Source of the DNA: Micromonospora sp. NBC_00421
Lineage (GTDB): Bacteria > Actinomycetota > Actinomycetes > Mycobacteriales > Micromonosporaceae
Assembly (NCBI RefSeq): GCF_036017915.1
Contig: NZ_CP107929.1
Location: 4,716,001-4,780,000 of the forward strand
DNA: 64,000 bases
Direction of reading: 5' to 3'
In this document: in pieces, positions 16,845-24,155 of the stretch
How the letters are laid out: each line of letters opens with the position of its first letter
Position numbering within the stretch: the stretch's first letter is position 1
Made by a program: the position numbers and the translations under genes
The notes under the pieces: model-generated
What the model was told of the DNA's origin: nothing
Database searches by the model: none
Seen by the model: only the letters and a program-made list of their open reading frames with translations

Positions 16845-16962
16845 GAGCCCACCTTCATTCGCGACTGCGGGGCTCCGCTTCGCTGCACTCCTCGCGCTCA
16901 TCAGAGCCCACCTTCATTCGCGACTGCGGGGCTCCGCTGCGCTGCACTCCTCGCGCTCATCA
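16845..16962. repeat. Two tandem copies of a 59-bp repeat between potB and potC
   Basis: Copies at 16845-16903 and 16904-16962 differ at one base (CGCTTCGCTG versus CGCTGCGCTG). In the gene direction each begins TGATGAGCGCGAGGAGTGCA and encodes MSARSAAKRSPAVANEGG. The first TGA of copy 2 is the stop codon of potB. The element therefore supplies a stop and then a start codon. I remember the same peptide at the N-terminus of unrelated Micromonospora and Salinispora proteins, which suggests a dispersed repeat. Confidence 0.9.
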
Positions 16963-17871
16963 CAACACCTCCTCCGTGCCGGCCCGGCGCAGGTAGACGA
17001 AGACCACCGCGAGGATCGCCGCCATCAGCAGGAAGGACAGGGCGGCGCCCTGCGGATAGTCCAGCCGGACCAGGAACGCCGAGTCGATGACGTTGCCGAT
17101 CATGTACTCGTTGGGGGTGCCGAGCAGTTCGGCGTTGATGTAGTCGCCGGTGGCCGGGATGAAGAAGAGCAGCGTGCCGGCGATCAGGCCGGGCATCGAC
17201 AGCGGCAGGGTGACCTTGCGGAAGGCGTGCAGCGGGCCGGCGTACAGGTCACTGGCCGCCTCCAGCAGCCGGTGGTCGAGCCGCTCCAGGCTCGCGTACA
17301 GCGGCAGCACCAGGAACGGCAGGAAGTTGTACGTCAACCCGAGCACCACCGCGACCGGGGTGGCGAGCAGCCGCCCGTCCGGGCCGAGCAGGTGCACGTC
17401 CCGCAGCAGCCCGACCAGGGCGCCGTTGTCCGACAGGATGGTCTTCCAGGCCAGGGTGCGCACCAGGAAACTGGTGAACATCGGGGCTACCACGCAGACC
17501 AGCAACAGGTTCTTCCACCGGCCTGCCTTCTGCGCTATCGCGTACGCCAGCGGGTAACCCATCAGCAGGGCCAGCACCAGCGCCGCCCCGGCATAGCCGA
17601 ACGACCTGGCGAACTGCGGCCAGTACGCCTGTACCGCCTCCGGATAGTTGCCGAACGCCCAGGTCAGCACGTACCCGGTGGAGAGCGAGCCGGTCGGGTC
17701 GTAGAGGCTGGCGGCGGCGAGTTGCAGCAGCGGCACGGCGAAGAAGACGAGCAGCCAGGCCGCCCCCGGCAACAGCAGCAGGTACGGCAGCAGCCGGTGC
17801 CGACCCGGCCGGGCCGGTGACGGCTGCCCGGTCGCCGGCGTCCCGCCGCCCAACTGCGCCAGTGCGGTCAC
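16960..17871 (-). CDS. potB: Polyamine ABC transporter permease, PotB type
   Basis: The product has 303 residues with about six membrane helices, beginning RLLPYLLLLPGAAWLLVFF after a short cytoplasmic tail. The EAA loop is LLEAASDLYAGPLHAFRKVT. FIPATGDYINAELLG is characteristic of PotB-type permeases. Its ATG at 17871 overlaps the potA stop by 4 bp. Its stop codon falls in the outer end of the 59-bp repeat. Confidence 0.9.
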   Translation of the reverse strand: MTALAQLGGGTPATGQPSPARPGRHRLLPYLLLLPGAAWLLVFFAVPLLQLAAASLYDPTGSLSTGYVLTWAFGNYPEAVQAYWPQFARSFGYAGAALVLALLMGYPLAYAIAQKAGRWKNLLLVCVVAPMFTSFLVRTLAWKTILSDNGALVGLLRDVHLLGPDGRLLATPVAVVLGLTYNFLPFLVLPLYASLERLDHRLLEAASDLYAGPLHAFRKVTLPLSMPGLIAGTLLFFIPATGDYINAELLGTPNEYMIGNVIDSAFLVRLDYPQGAALSFLLMAAILAVVFVYLRRAGTEEVL

Positions 17872-19019
17872 GACGGTGCCCCGACCGGCTCGTCGACCAG
17901 CGGGACCGTCCGGTCGTCCTGCCCCGGCTCGCGGGGCAGCAGGAAGGCGTGCCGGGGGTCCCAGTGCGCCACCACCGACCCGCCGACCGGGTGCTGCCCG
18001 CCGACACCGCTGTTCGCCGCGAACGCGGACAGTTCACTGCCCCACCCGGTGCGCACCAGATACTGGGTGCTCACCCCCACGTACGACGCGTCGGTGATCA
18101 CCCCGGTCACCTGCTGGTGGCCGGCGGGCACCTGGTCGGCGGCCTCGACCAGGTGCAGCTTCTCGGGACGTACCCCCAGGTAGACCGCGCCCCGGTCGGC
18201 GCGGGCGCGGGCGACGGGCACCGAGAAGCGGACGCCGTGTGCGGTGACCGGCACCTCGGACCCGGCCGGGCCGGCGGCCTCGGCGGCGAGCAGGTTGGAC
18301 TGGCCGAGGAAGTTCGCCACGAACGCCGTCGCCGGGTACTCGTAGAGTTCGGCCGGGGCCCCGAGCTGTTCGATCCGCCCGGCGTTCATCACCGCGACCG
18401 TGTCGGCCATCGTCATGGCCTCCTCCTGGTCGTGGGTGACGTGCACGAAGGTGATGCCGACCTCGGTCTGGATCCGCTTCAGTTCGATCTGCATCTGCCG
18501 GCGCAGCTTCAGGTCGAGCGCGCCGAGCGGCTCGTCGAGCAGCAGCACCTGCGGGTGGTTGATCAGGGCGCGGGCCAGCGCGACCCGTTGCTGCTGGCCG
18601 CCGGAGAGCTGGGTCGGGCGACGCCGGCCGTAGCCGTCGAGCTGGACCAGTGACAGCATCCGCCGGACCTGGTCGTCGACCCGGCGGATGCCCCGCCGGC
18701 GCAGCCCGAAGGCCACGTTCTCGGCGATGTCGAGGTGCGGAAAGAGCGCGTAGCTCTGGAAGACCGTGTTGACCGGCCGCTTGTACGGCCGTAGCCGGGT
18801 TATGTCCCGGTCGCCGAGGAGCACCTGCCCGCTGGTCGGCTCCTCCAGCCCGGCGATCATGCGTAGGGTGGTCGTCTTGCCGCAGCCGGACGCCCCGAGC
18901 AGCGCGAAGAAGGAGCCCTGCGGGACGGTCAGGCTCAGCTCGTCGACGGCGGTGAAGATGCCGAACCGCTTGGTCAGGTGGGCCAGCCGCAGGTCACCGG
19001 CCGGTGCCTCGTTCGCCAT
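17868..19019 (-). CDS. potA: Polyamine ABC transporter ATP-binding protein
   Basis: The product has 383 residues. The ATPase domain has Walker [12 protein letters not shown]-loop [10 protein letters not shown], signature [15 protein letters not shown], Walker [13 protein letters not shown] and the H-loop VTHDQEEAM. The C-terminal third ([11 protein letters not shown]) is the TOBE domain of PotA-type importers. The start is the ATG at 19019, 5 bp after the potD stop. It energises uptake of putrescine or spermidine through PotB and PotC. Confidence 0.93.
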   Translation of the reverse strand: MANEAPAGDLRLAHLTKRFGIFTAVDELSLTVPQGSFFALLGASGCGKTTTLRMIAGLEEPTSGQVLLGDRDITRLRPYKRPVNTVFQSYALFPHLDIAENVAFGLRRRGIRRVDDQVRRMLSLVQLDGYGRRRPTQLSGGQQQRVALARALINHPQVLLLDEPLGALDLKLRRQMQIELKRIQTEVGITFVHVTHDQEEAMTMADTVAVMNAGRIEQLGAPAELYEYPATAFVANFLGQSNLLAAEAAGPAGSEVPVTAHGVRFSVPVARARADRGAVYLGVRPEKLHLVEAADQVPAGHQQVTGVITDASYVGVSTQYLVRTGWGSELSAFAANSGVGGQHPVGGSVVAHWDPRHAFLLPREPGQDDRTVPLVDEPVGAPS

Positions 19020-19024
19020 CCCGC

Positions 19025-20209
19025 TCACGCCCCGATGACCTGCTGGAACTTCGACTCGTATTCCTTTTCCTGTTTCTCGTCCAGGGCCATGAAGACCTTG
19101 GACTTCGCCAGCAGGGCGTCGTCCGGGAAGATCAGCGGGTTGGCGGCCAGCTCCGGGTCGATCTTCTCCATCTCGGCCTGGGCACCCTTGACCGGGCAGA
19201 TGTAGTTGACGTACGCGGCGAGCTTCGCGGCCACCGCCGGTTGGTAGTAGTAGTCGATCAGCGCCTCGGCGTTGGCCTTGTGGGTGGCCTTGTTGGGCAC
19301 CAGCATGTTGTCGCTGAACAGCATCACGCCCGAGTCCGGCGCGACGAACTTCACCTTGGGGTTGTCGCCGGCCAGTTGGATCACGTCGCCGGACCAGCCG
19401 ACGCACGCGGCGATGTCACCCTTGGCCAGGTCGGGGGCGTAGTCGTTGCCGGTGAACCTGCGGATCTGCTTGGACTCGACGGCCTTGCGCAGCTTGTTGA
19501 GCGCGTCGTCGAACTGCGCGGCGGTGAACTTCGCCGGGTCGTGCCCGTTCGACTGGAGCAGCAGGCCCATGGTGTCCCGCATCTCCGACAGGGCGGTCAC
19601 CTTGCCCTTGAGATCGGGGCGGGTGAGCAGCTCGTCGACGGTCCGGACCTCGCCGGTGACGCTGCCGTTGTAGGCCAGCCCGGCCAGGCCGGACTGCCAC
19701 GGGACGGCGATCCGGTCCTCCGGGTCGAAGGAGCGCCCCCGCAGGGACGCCAGCAGGTTGGCCGCCACGTTCGGCACCTTGGCCGGGTCGAGCTTCTGGA
19801 TCCAGCCGAGCCGGATCATCCTGGCGGCCATCCAGTCGGTGAGGACGATGATGTCCCGCCCGGTGCTCTGGCAGCCGGCCAACTGGTTCTGCACCTTGCC
19901 GAAGAACTCGTTGTTGTCGTTGATGTCCTCGGTGTAGGTCACCTTGATGCCGCTGCCGGCGACGAAGGCGTCGAGGCTGGGGCGCTTCGCGGCGTCCTTG
20001 TCGTCCACGTCCATGTACTGCGGCCAGTTGGAGAAGGCGAGGGTCTTCTCCGTGGCGGACAGGTCGTCGCTCTTACAACCGTCCTCGGTCTGGGTCGCGG
20101 CCTTCGTGCCGCAGCCGGCGAGGCTGCCGCCCGCAGCGAGCAGGGCGGCCGATCCGAGGGTGCCGGTGAGCAGTCCACGCCGGGTGAGGGGCCGGAGGGG
20201 AGTACGCAT
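19025..20209 (-). CDS. potD: Polyamine-binding lipoprotein of the Pot transporter
   Basis: The product has 394 residues. The ATG at 20209 follows GGAG at 7 bp. The N-terminus has a twin-arginine signal (LTRRGLLTG), a hydrophobic stretch and a lipobox ending in LAGC, so it is exported and lipid-anchored. The mature protein has the PotD/PotF-like fold: FSNWPQYMDVDDK, KVTYTEDINDNNEFFGKV, DIIVLTDWMAARMI and ACVGWSGDVIQL. It opens the minus-strand polyamine operon potD-A-B-C-oxidase-dehydrogenase. Confidence 0.9.
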   Translation of the reverse strand: MRTPLRPLTRRGLLTGTLGSAALLAAGGSLAGCGTKAATQTEDGCKSDDLSATEKTLAFSNWPQYMDVDDKDAAKRPSLDAFVAGSGIKVTYTEDINDNNEFFGKVQNQLAGCQSTGRDIIVLTDWMAARMIRLGWIQKLDPAKVPNVAANLLASLRGRSFDPEDRIAVPWQSGLAGLAYNGSVTGEVRTVDELLTRPDLKGKVTALSEMRDTMGLLLQSNGHDPAKFTAAQFDDALNKLRKAVESKQIRRFTGNDYAPDLAKGDIAACVGWSGDVIQLAGDNPKVKFVAPDSGVMLFSDNMLVPNKATHKANAEALIDYYYQPAVAAKLAAYVNYICPVKGAQAEMEKIDPELAANPLIFPDDALLAKSKVFMALDEKQEKEYESKFQQVIGA

Positions 20210-20323
20210 GTGACGACTCCTAGGGGGTCGTCCGTCGGCGGCGGGGACGGGGGTGCGGCGCCGGCGGGAGGGGTCGGGTGCCTGAGACGAATGATCCTGG
20301 CATGAGGTCACCAGCCCCACAAG

Positions 20324-20372
20324 GGATTCCGTTGCCGCAATAGCCTCTGACGACGAATTACGCCAGACTGCG
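20324..20372. promoter_or_regulatory. Candidate operator in the potD/lrp divergent promoter
   Basis: GGATTCCGTTGCC (20324-20336) recurs exactly at 22522-22534 upstream of the transaminase. The overlapping TGCCGCAAT and the later CAGACTGCG (20364-20372) recur upstream of patD. ATTC...GAAT arms span 20326-20358. Position between an Lrp/AsnC gene and the operon it probably controls supports an autoregulatory operator. Confidence 0.45.
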
Positions 20373-20418
20373 CGATGGCACTAGGCTCGGCTCGGAGAAC
20401 GGACATGGGGAGCGGTCG

Positions 20419-20931
20419 ATGACGATCCGGCAGCAGGAGAACGGCACCGGGGGGCGGCGCGTCACGGTACGTGAAGGTTCCAGCCACGCACTGTTGGACG
20501 ACGTGGCGAAACAGATCATCGAACAGCTACAGGAGGACGGCCGTCGGCCGTACGCGACCATCGGCAAGGCGGTCGGGCTCTCCGAGGCGGCGGTCCGCCA
20601 GCGGGTGCAGCGGCTGCTCGACGCCGGGGTGATGCAGATCGTCGCGGTGACCGACCCGCTCCAGCTCGGCTTCCCCCGACAGGCCATGATCGGCCTGCGC
20701 ACCGACGGCGACCTGGAGGCCGTCGCCGACCGGCTCGCCGAGTTCGACGAACTCGACTACGTGGTGATCACCGCCGGCTCGTTCGACCTGCTCGCCGAGG
20801 TGGTCTGCCGCAACGACGCCCACCTGCTGGAGATCCTGCAACGGCTGCGCTCGGTGCCCGGGGTGCTCGCCACCGAGGCGTTCGTCTATCTCAAGCTGCG
20901 CAAGCAGACCTACACCTGGGGTACGGCCTGA
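20419..20931 (+). CDS. Lrp/AsnC-family transcription regulator
   Basis: The product has 170 residues. An N-terminal helix-turn-helix (RPYATIGKAVGLSEAAVRQR) is followed by the RAM ligand-binding domain (MIGLRTDGDLEAVADRLAEF, YVVITAGSFDLLAEVVC). It is divergent from potD with a 209-bp shared promoter. This makes it the likely local regulator of polyamine uptake and breakdown, sensing an amino acid or amine. The effector is not known from sequence. Confidence 0.88.
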   Translation: MTIRQQENGTGGRRVTVREGSSHALLDDVAKQIIEQLQEDGRRPYATIGKAVGLSEAAVRQRVQRLLDAGVMQIVAVTDPLQLGFPRQAMIGLRTDGDLEAVADRLAEFDELDYVVITAGSFDLLAEVVCRNDAHLLEILQRLRSVPGVLATEAFVYLKLRKQTYTWGTA

Positions 20932-20961
20932 GCCCACCCGCCGTGGTCCACTCCCCGGGGC

Positions 20962-21156
20962 TCAGCGGGCGGCGACGAAGGCACGCCAGGCGTCGGGGCT
21001 GAAGCTCAGCGTGGCACCTGCCCGGTCCTTGCTGTCCCGCACCAGCACCCGACCCGCCAGATTGTCCGCCACCTCGACACAGTCACCGCCATTGCTGCTG
21101 CTCCGAGTTGCCGTACGCCAGCGGGGCTCGATCACGTCCACGGCAGCGGCACTCAC
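20962..21156 (-). CDS. DUF397 protein (second copy)
   Basis: The product has 64 residues with the DUF397 pattern: RWRTATRSSSNGGDCVEVAD, then VLVRDSKDRAG and LSFSPDAWRAFV. Its ATG overlaps the stop of the preceding DUF397 gene by 4 bp. It is very similar to that gene in DNA and protein, so it arose by tandem duplication. DUF397 genes pair with XRE regulators (WhiJ/AbaA-type systems of Streptomyces) and often act on the regulator. Confidence 0.88.
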   Translation of the reverse strand: MSAAAVDVIEPRWRTATRSSSNGGDCVEVADNLAGRVLVRDSKDRAGATLSFSPDAWRAFVAAR

Positions 21157-21338
21157 TTCTGGGCGGCGACGAAGGCTCGCCAGATCTCGGGGGTGAAGCT
21201 CAGCGTGCCGCCGGCCCGGTCCTTGCTGTCCCGCACCAGCACCCGACCCGGCAGATTGTCCGCCACCTCAACACAGTCACCGCCGTTGTTGCTACTGCGG
21301 CTGGCGGTCCGCCAGCAGGGCTCGTCGATCACGTCCAT
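21153..21338 (-). CDS. DUF397 protein (first copy)
   Basis: The product has 61 residues from the ATG at 21338, which lies 10 bp inside the end of the XRE regulator gene; a longer upstream frame would overlap that gene more. The pattern is CWRTASRSSNNGGDCVEVAD, VLVRDSKDRAG and LSFTPEIWRAFV. It is translationally coupled to the regulator on one side and to a duplicate DUF397 gene on the other. Confidence 0.88.
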   Translation of the reverse strand: MDVIDEPCWRTASRSSNNGGDCVEVADNLPGRVLVRDSKDRAGGTLSFTPEIWRAFVAAQK

Positions 21339-22096
21339 CTCTCCACCGCTTCCCGGATCAGCTCGTTCGATCGACGAGCGGGCAGCGCCTCGCCGGCCAC
21401 GCTCTCCCACCTTCTGCCCAGGCTAGCAATGTCGGCGCTCTCAGTCACCAGCTCGCCACGGAGCTGGTTGTCCAGATAAGCCAGCTCGCTGCCGTCGGGC
21501 AACCGCGCCAGCATGAACGGCCCAGCCAGACCGGTGTGCCAGGGTCCACCGAGCGGAATTACCCGCACCTGCACGTGCTCCCGCGCGGCGACGGCCGCCA
21601 AGTGGGCCACCTGTCCGGCCATGGTCGCGCGATCGCCAACCACTCGATGGAGCACCGCCTCGTCGATCACGAAAACCAACTGGGCCGGAGGGTCACGGTC
21701 GAGCAGGACCCGTCGCTCCAACCGCCCGCCCACCAGTTGAGCAACCTCGTCAGGCGGGAGCAGGCCGCCGGTCCCCAACACCGCTCGGGCGTACTCCTCG
21801 GTCTGGAGCAGGCCCGGCACGAGCAATGACTGGTACGAGCGGATCGACGTGGCGTCCTGCTCCAGCTCTGCCCACGGGCGGAACCAGGGCAGGTCGCGGC
21901 GACGGTAGGGCTCGGGCCAGAGTTCGGCCGGTTCCCGACCGAGAATCCCGGCCACCGCGACCCGGGTCCGGGGATGCGGCACCCGCCCGGCGCTGAGCCA
22001 CCGGCCGGCCGTCTTCGGATCGACACCGACCTGATGCGCGAGGGACTCGACCGTCTCCCCGCGCTCGGCCATCGCTACGCGAAGCACCTCGTTCAC
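21329..22096 (-). CDS. XRE-family regulator with DUF5753 domain
   Basis: The product has 255 residues. The GTG at 22096 is preceded by GGGAGGAA at 6 bp, which decides the start. The N-terminal helix-turn-helix is ESLAHQVGVDPKTAGRWLSA. The DUF5753 core has SYQSLLVPGLLQTEEYARAVL, DEAVLHRVVG and QVRVIPLGGPWH. It forms an operon with two DUF397 genes, the usual actinobacterial pair linked to development and antibiotic control. Confidence 0.9.
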   Translation of the reverse strand: MNEVLRVAMAERGETVESLAHQVGVDPKTAGRWLSAGRVPHPRTRVAVAGILGREPAELWPEPYRRRDLPWFRPWAELEQDATSIRSYQSLLVPGLLQTEEYARAVLGTGGLLPPDEVAQLVGGRLERRVLLDRDPPAQLVFVIDEAVLHRVVGDRATMAGQVAHLAAVAAREHVQVRVIPLGGPWHTGLAGPFMLARLPDGSELAYLDNQLRGELVTESADIASLGRRWESVAGEALPARRSNELIREAVERWT

Positions 22097-22275
22097 CGGC
22101 AGTTCCTCCCGCCCGATCAACACACTCCGGCGCACCCTAGCGACAGTGCGTGTCGATGTCCGCCCGGCATCGGCGTGTTGGCCCGGGACCTCTCCGAAAG
22201 CCCCCGAGGTGCACCGGAAGTGCACCGGAAATGCCCCACCCCGGTCACCCCCTTCCCACCGGACCACTCCGGGGT

Positions 22276-22402
22276 GCCGGAGTAGCGCCGTCCCACGCCC
22301 CGGACGCCACCGTTCAGCCCGCAGGCTCTCTTCGTCCACCCCTGAAGGCCGGAGTAGCGGCATCCCGCACCCCGGACGGCCCCATGCGCGGCCCGCAGGC
22401 TC
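22276..22402. repeat. REP-like direct repeat, two copies
   Basis: Copies at 22276-22328 and 22348-22402 both start GCCGGAGTAGCG and end GCCCGCAGGCTC, with CCCGGACG between. They are about 53-55 bp with several mismatches. Confidence 0.7.
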
Positions 22403-22425
22403 GCTTGATCAACTCCCGTGGGCCG

Positions 22426-22454
22426 AGGTTGCGGTGTCCGGGATACCGCAACCT
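22426..22454. repeat. Short hairpin
   Basis: AGGTTGCGGT and ACCGCAACCT form a perfect 10-bp stem around a 9-nt loop. There is no T-tract. It lies between divergent genes, so termination is unlikely. Confidence 0.6.
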
Positions 22455-22520
22455 GGACGCCGTTGAGTCGATCATGGAGCCGGCGGAGGTCGAGTCGGTC
22501 GCACCGTCGCAAAGCGTGTG

Positions 22521-22560
22521 CGGATTCCGTTGCCAACCACCCGCAGTCGCGCTGAATCCG
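22521..22560. promoter_or_regulatory. Candidate operator upstream of the diamine transaminase
   Basis: The arms CGGATTC (22521-22527) and GAATCCG (22554-22560) form a 7-bp inverted repeat. GGATTCCGTTGCC is shared exactly with the potD/lrp promoter. CGCAGTC inside it resembles the reverse of the CAGACTGCG word there. It lies about 110 bp before the transaminase start. Confidence 0.45.
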
Positions 22561-22668
22561 TCGCCTTGAAGGCGAAGTGGGCTTGCATTTCGCGGTCGGG
22601 CTGTGGGATAACCGTGGGCAGAGCGGCCGGTGTCACAGCTGCCCGGCCCGAGACCCGATGGGGCTGAC

Positions 22669-24015
22669 ATGGCCGACGCCACCGACCACCTCTGGATGCA
22701 CTTCACCCGGATGGCCAGCTACTCCGCCGGCGAGGTGCCCACCATCGTGCGCGGCGAGGGCGCGTACGTCTGGGACGCGCAGGGCCGCCGCTACCTGGAC
22801 GGGCTCGCCGGGTTGTTCGTCGTCAACGCCGGGCACGGGCGTACCGAGCTGGCCGAGGCCGCCGCGAAGCAGGCCGGTGAGCTGGCGTACTTCCCGCTCT
22901 GGTCGTACGCCCACCCGAAGGCCGTGGAGCTGGCCGAGAAGATCGCCTCGCTGACGCCCGGTGACCTGAACCGGGTCTTCTTCACCACCGGCGGCTCGGA
23001 GGCCGTCGAGACGGCGTGGAAGCTGGCCCGTGCCTACTTCAAGCGCACCGGCAGGCCCAACAAGCACAAGGTGGTCAGCCGCTACCTCGCCTATCACGGC
23101 ACCTCGATGGGTGCCCTGTCGATCACCGGTCTGCCCGGCATCAAGAGTGACTTCGAGCCTTTGGTGCCCGGCGGGATCAAGGTGCCGAACACCAATTTCT
23201 ACCGGGCCCCCGAGCACGGCGACTCGCCCGAGGCGTTCGGCCGCTGGGCCGCCGACGAGATCCGCCGGGCCATCGAGCGGGAGGGGCCGGACACGGTAGC
23301 GGCGGTGTTCCTGGAGCCGGTGCAGAACTCCGGCGGCTGCTTCCCACCGCCGCCCGGCTACTTCCAACGGGTACGCGAGATCTGCGACGCGTACGACGTA
23401 CTGCTCGTCTCCGACGAGGTGATCTGCTCCTGGGGCCGGCTCGGCGAGTACTTCGGCGCCGCCCGGTACGGCTACCAGCCCGACATCATCACCACCGCCA
23501 AGGGCATCACCTCCGGCTACGCCCCGCTCGGCGCGATGATCGCCAGCGACCGGCTGATGGAGCCGTTCCTCACCGAGACCGGCATGTTCGCCCACGGGGT
23601 GACCTTCGGCGGCCATCCGGTCTCCTGCGCGGTGGCCCTGGCCAACCTGGAGGTGTTCGCCCGGGAGGACCTGACCGGCCACGTCCGGGCCAACGAGGAC
23701 GCCTTCCGGTCCACCCTGGAGAAGCTCACCGACCTGCCGATCGTCGGCGACGTCCGGGGCGACGGCTACTTCTACGGCATCGAGCTGGTCAAGGACAAGA
23801 CGACCCGGGCGACCTTCGACGAGGCGGAGTCGGAGCGGCTGCTGCGTGGCTTCCTGTCGTCGGCGCTGTTCGCCGCCGGGCTCTACTGCCGGGCCGACGA
23901 CCGGGGCGACCCGGTGGTCCAGCTCGCCCCGCCGCTGATCGCCGGGCAGGAGCAGTTCGACGAGATGGAGCAGATCCTGCGCGCCGTACTCACCGAGGCG
24001 TGGTCCCGCCTGTAG
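22669..24015 (+). CDS. Class III aminotransferase, probably putrescine/diamine transaminase
   Basis: The product has 448 residues, PLP-dependent. It shows DHLWMHFTRMASYSAGEVPT, FFTTGGSEAVETAWKLAR, YHGTSMGALSITGLP, LVSDEVICSWGRLGEYFG and the PLP lysine in TTAKGITSGYAPLG (about K278). This set is typical of omega-aminotransferases such as SpuC, which use putrescine or other diamines with pyruvate. The start is the ATG at 22669. It precedes a second FAD amine oxidase. Polyamine use is inferred from this context. Confidence 0.85.
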   Translation: MADATDHLWMHFTRMASYSAGEVPTIVRGEGAYVWDAQGRRYLDGLAGLFVVNAGHGRTELAEAAAKQAGELAYFPLWSYAHPKAVELAEKIASLTPGDLNRVFFTTGGSEAVETAWKLARAYFKRTGRPNKHKVVSRYLAYHGTSMGALSITGLPGIKSDFEPLVPGGIKVPNTNFYRAPEHGDSPEAFGRWAADEIRRAIEREGPDTVAAVFLEPVQNSGGCFPPPPGYFQRVREICDAYDVLLVSDEVICSWGRLGEYFGAARYGYQPDIITTAKGITSGYAPLGAMIASDRLMEPFLTETGMFAHGVTFGGHPVSCAVALANLEVFAREDLTGHVRANEDAFRSTLEKLTDLPIVGDVRGDGYFYGIELVKDKTTRATFDEAESERLLRGFLSSALFAAGLYCRADDRGDPVVQLAPPLIAGQEQFDEMEQILRAVLTEAWSRL

Positions 24016-24046
24016 CCCCTGCGGCCCGGCCAGCCGGCTCACCTCC

Positions 24047-24115
24047 GCCGGCCGGACCGGTCGCCGACCCCGCCGGCCGGACCGGTCGCCGACCCCGCCG
24101 GCCGGACCGGTCGCT
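24047..24115. repeat. 25-bp tandem repeat, nearly three copies
   Basis: A unit beginning GCCGGCCGGACCGGTCGC repeats at 24047, 24072 and 24097 (the third copy is partial). It fills most of the 140-bp gap between the transaminase and the FAD oxidase. Confidence 0.85.
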
Positions 24116-24155
24116 CGCAGGCCGACCGGCCCGGCACTGTCCCCCCGGAGCCCCC

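Larger units (their letters stand above)
22097..22668. other. Intergenic region with repeats and a candidate operator
   Basis: No gene is seen over 572 bp. It contains two copies of a REP-like unit (22276-22402), a hairpin (22426-22454) and an inverted repeat sharing 13 bases with the potD/lrp promoter (22521-22560). The last 100 bp before 22669 should hold the transaminase promoter. Confidence 0.6.

Noticed and set aside
16839..16901. N-terminal extension of PotC (MSARSAAKRSPAVANEGG)
   Set aside because: The extra residues are coded by the 59-bp repeat and are unlike PotC proteins. The family part begins at the GTG at 16838, though translation from the repeat cannot be excluded.
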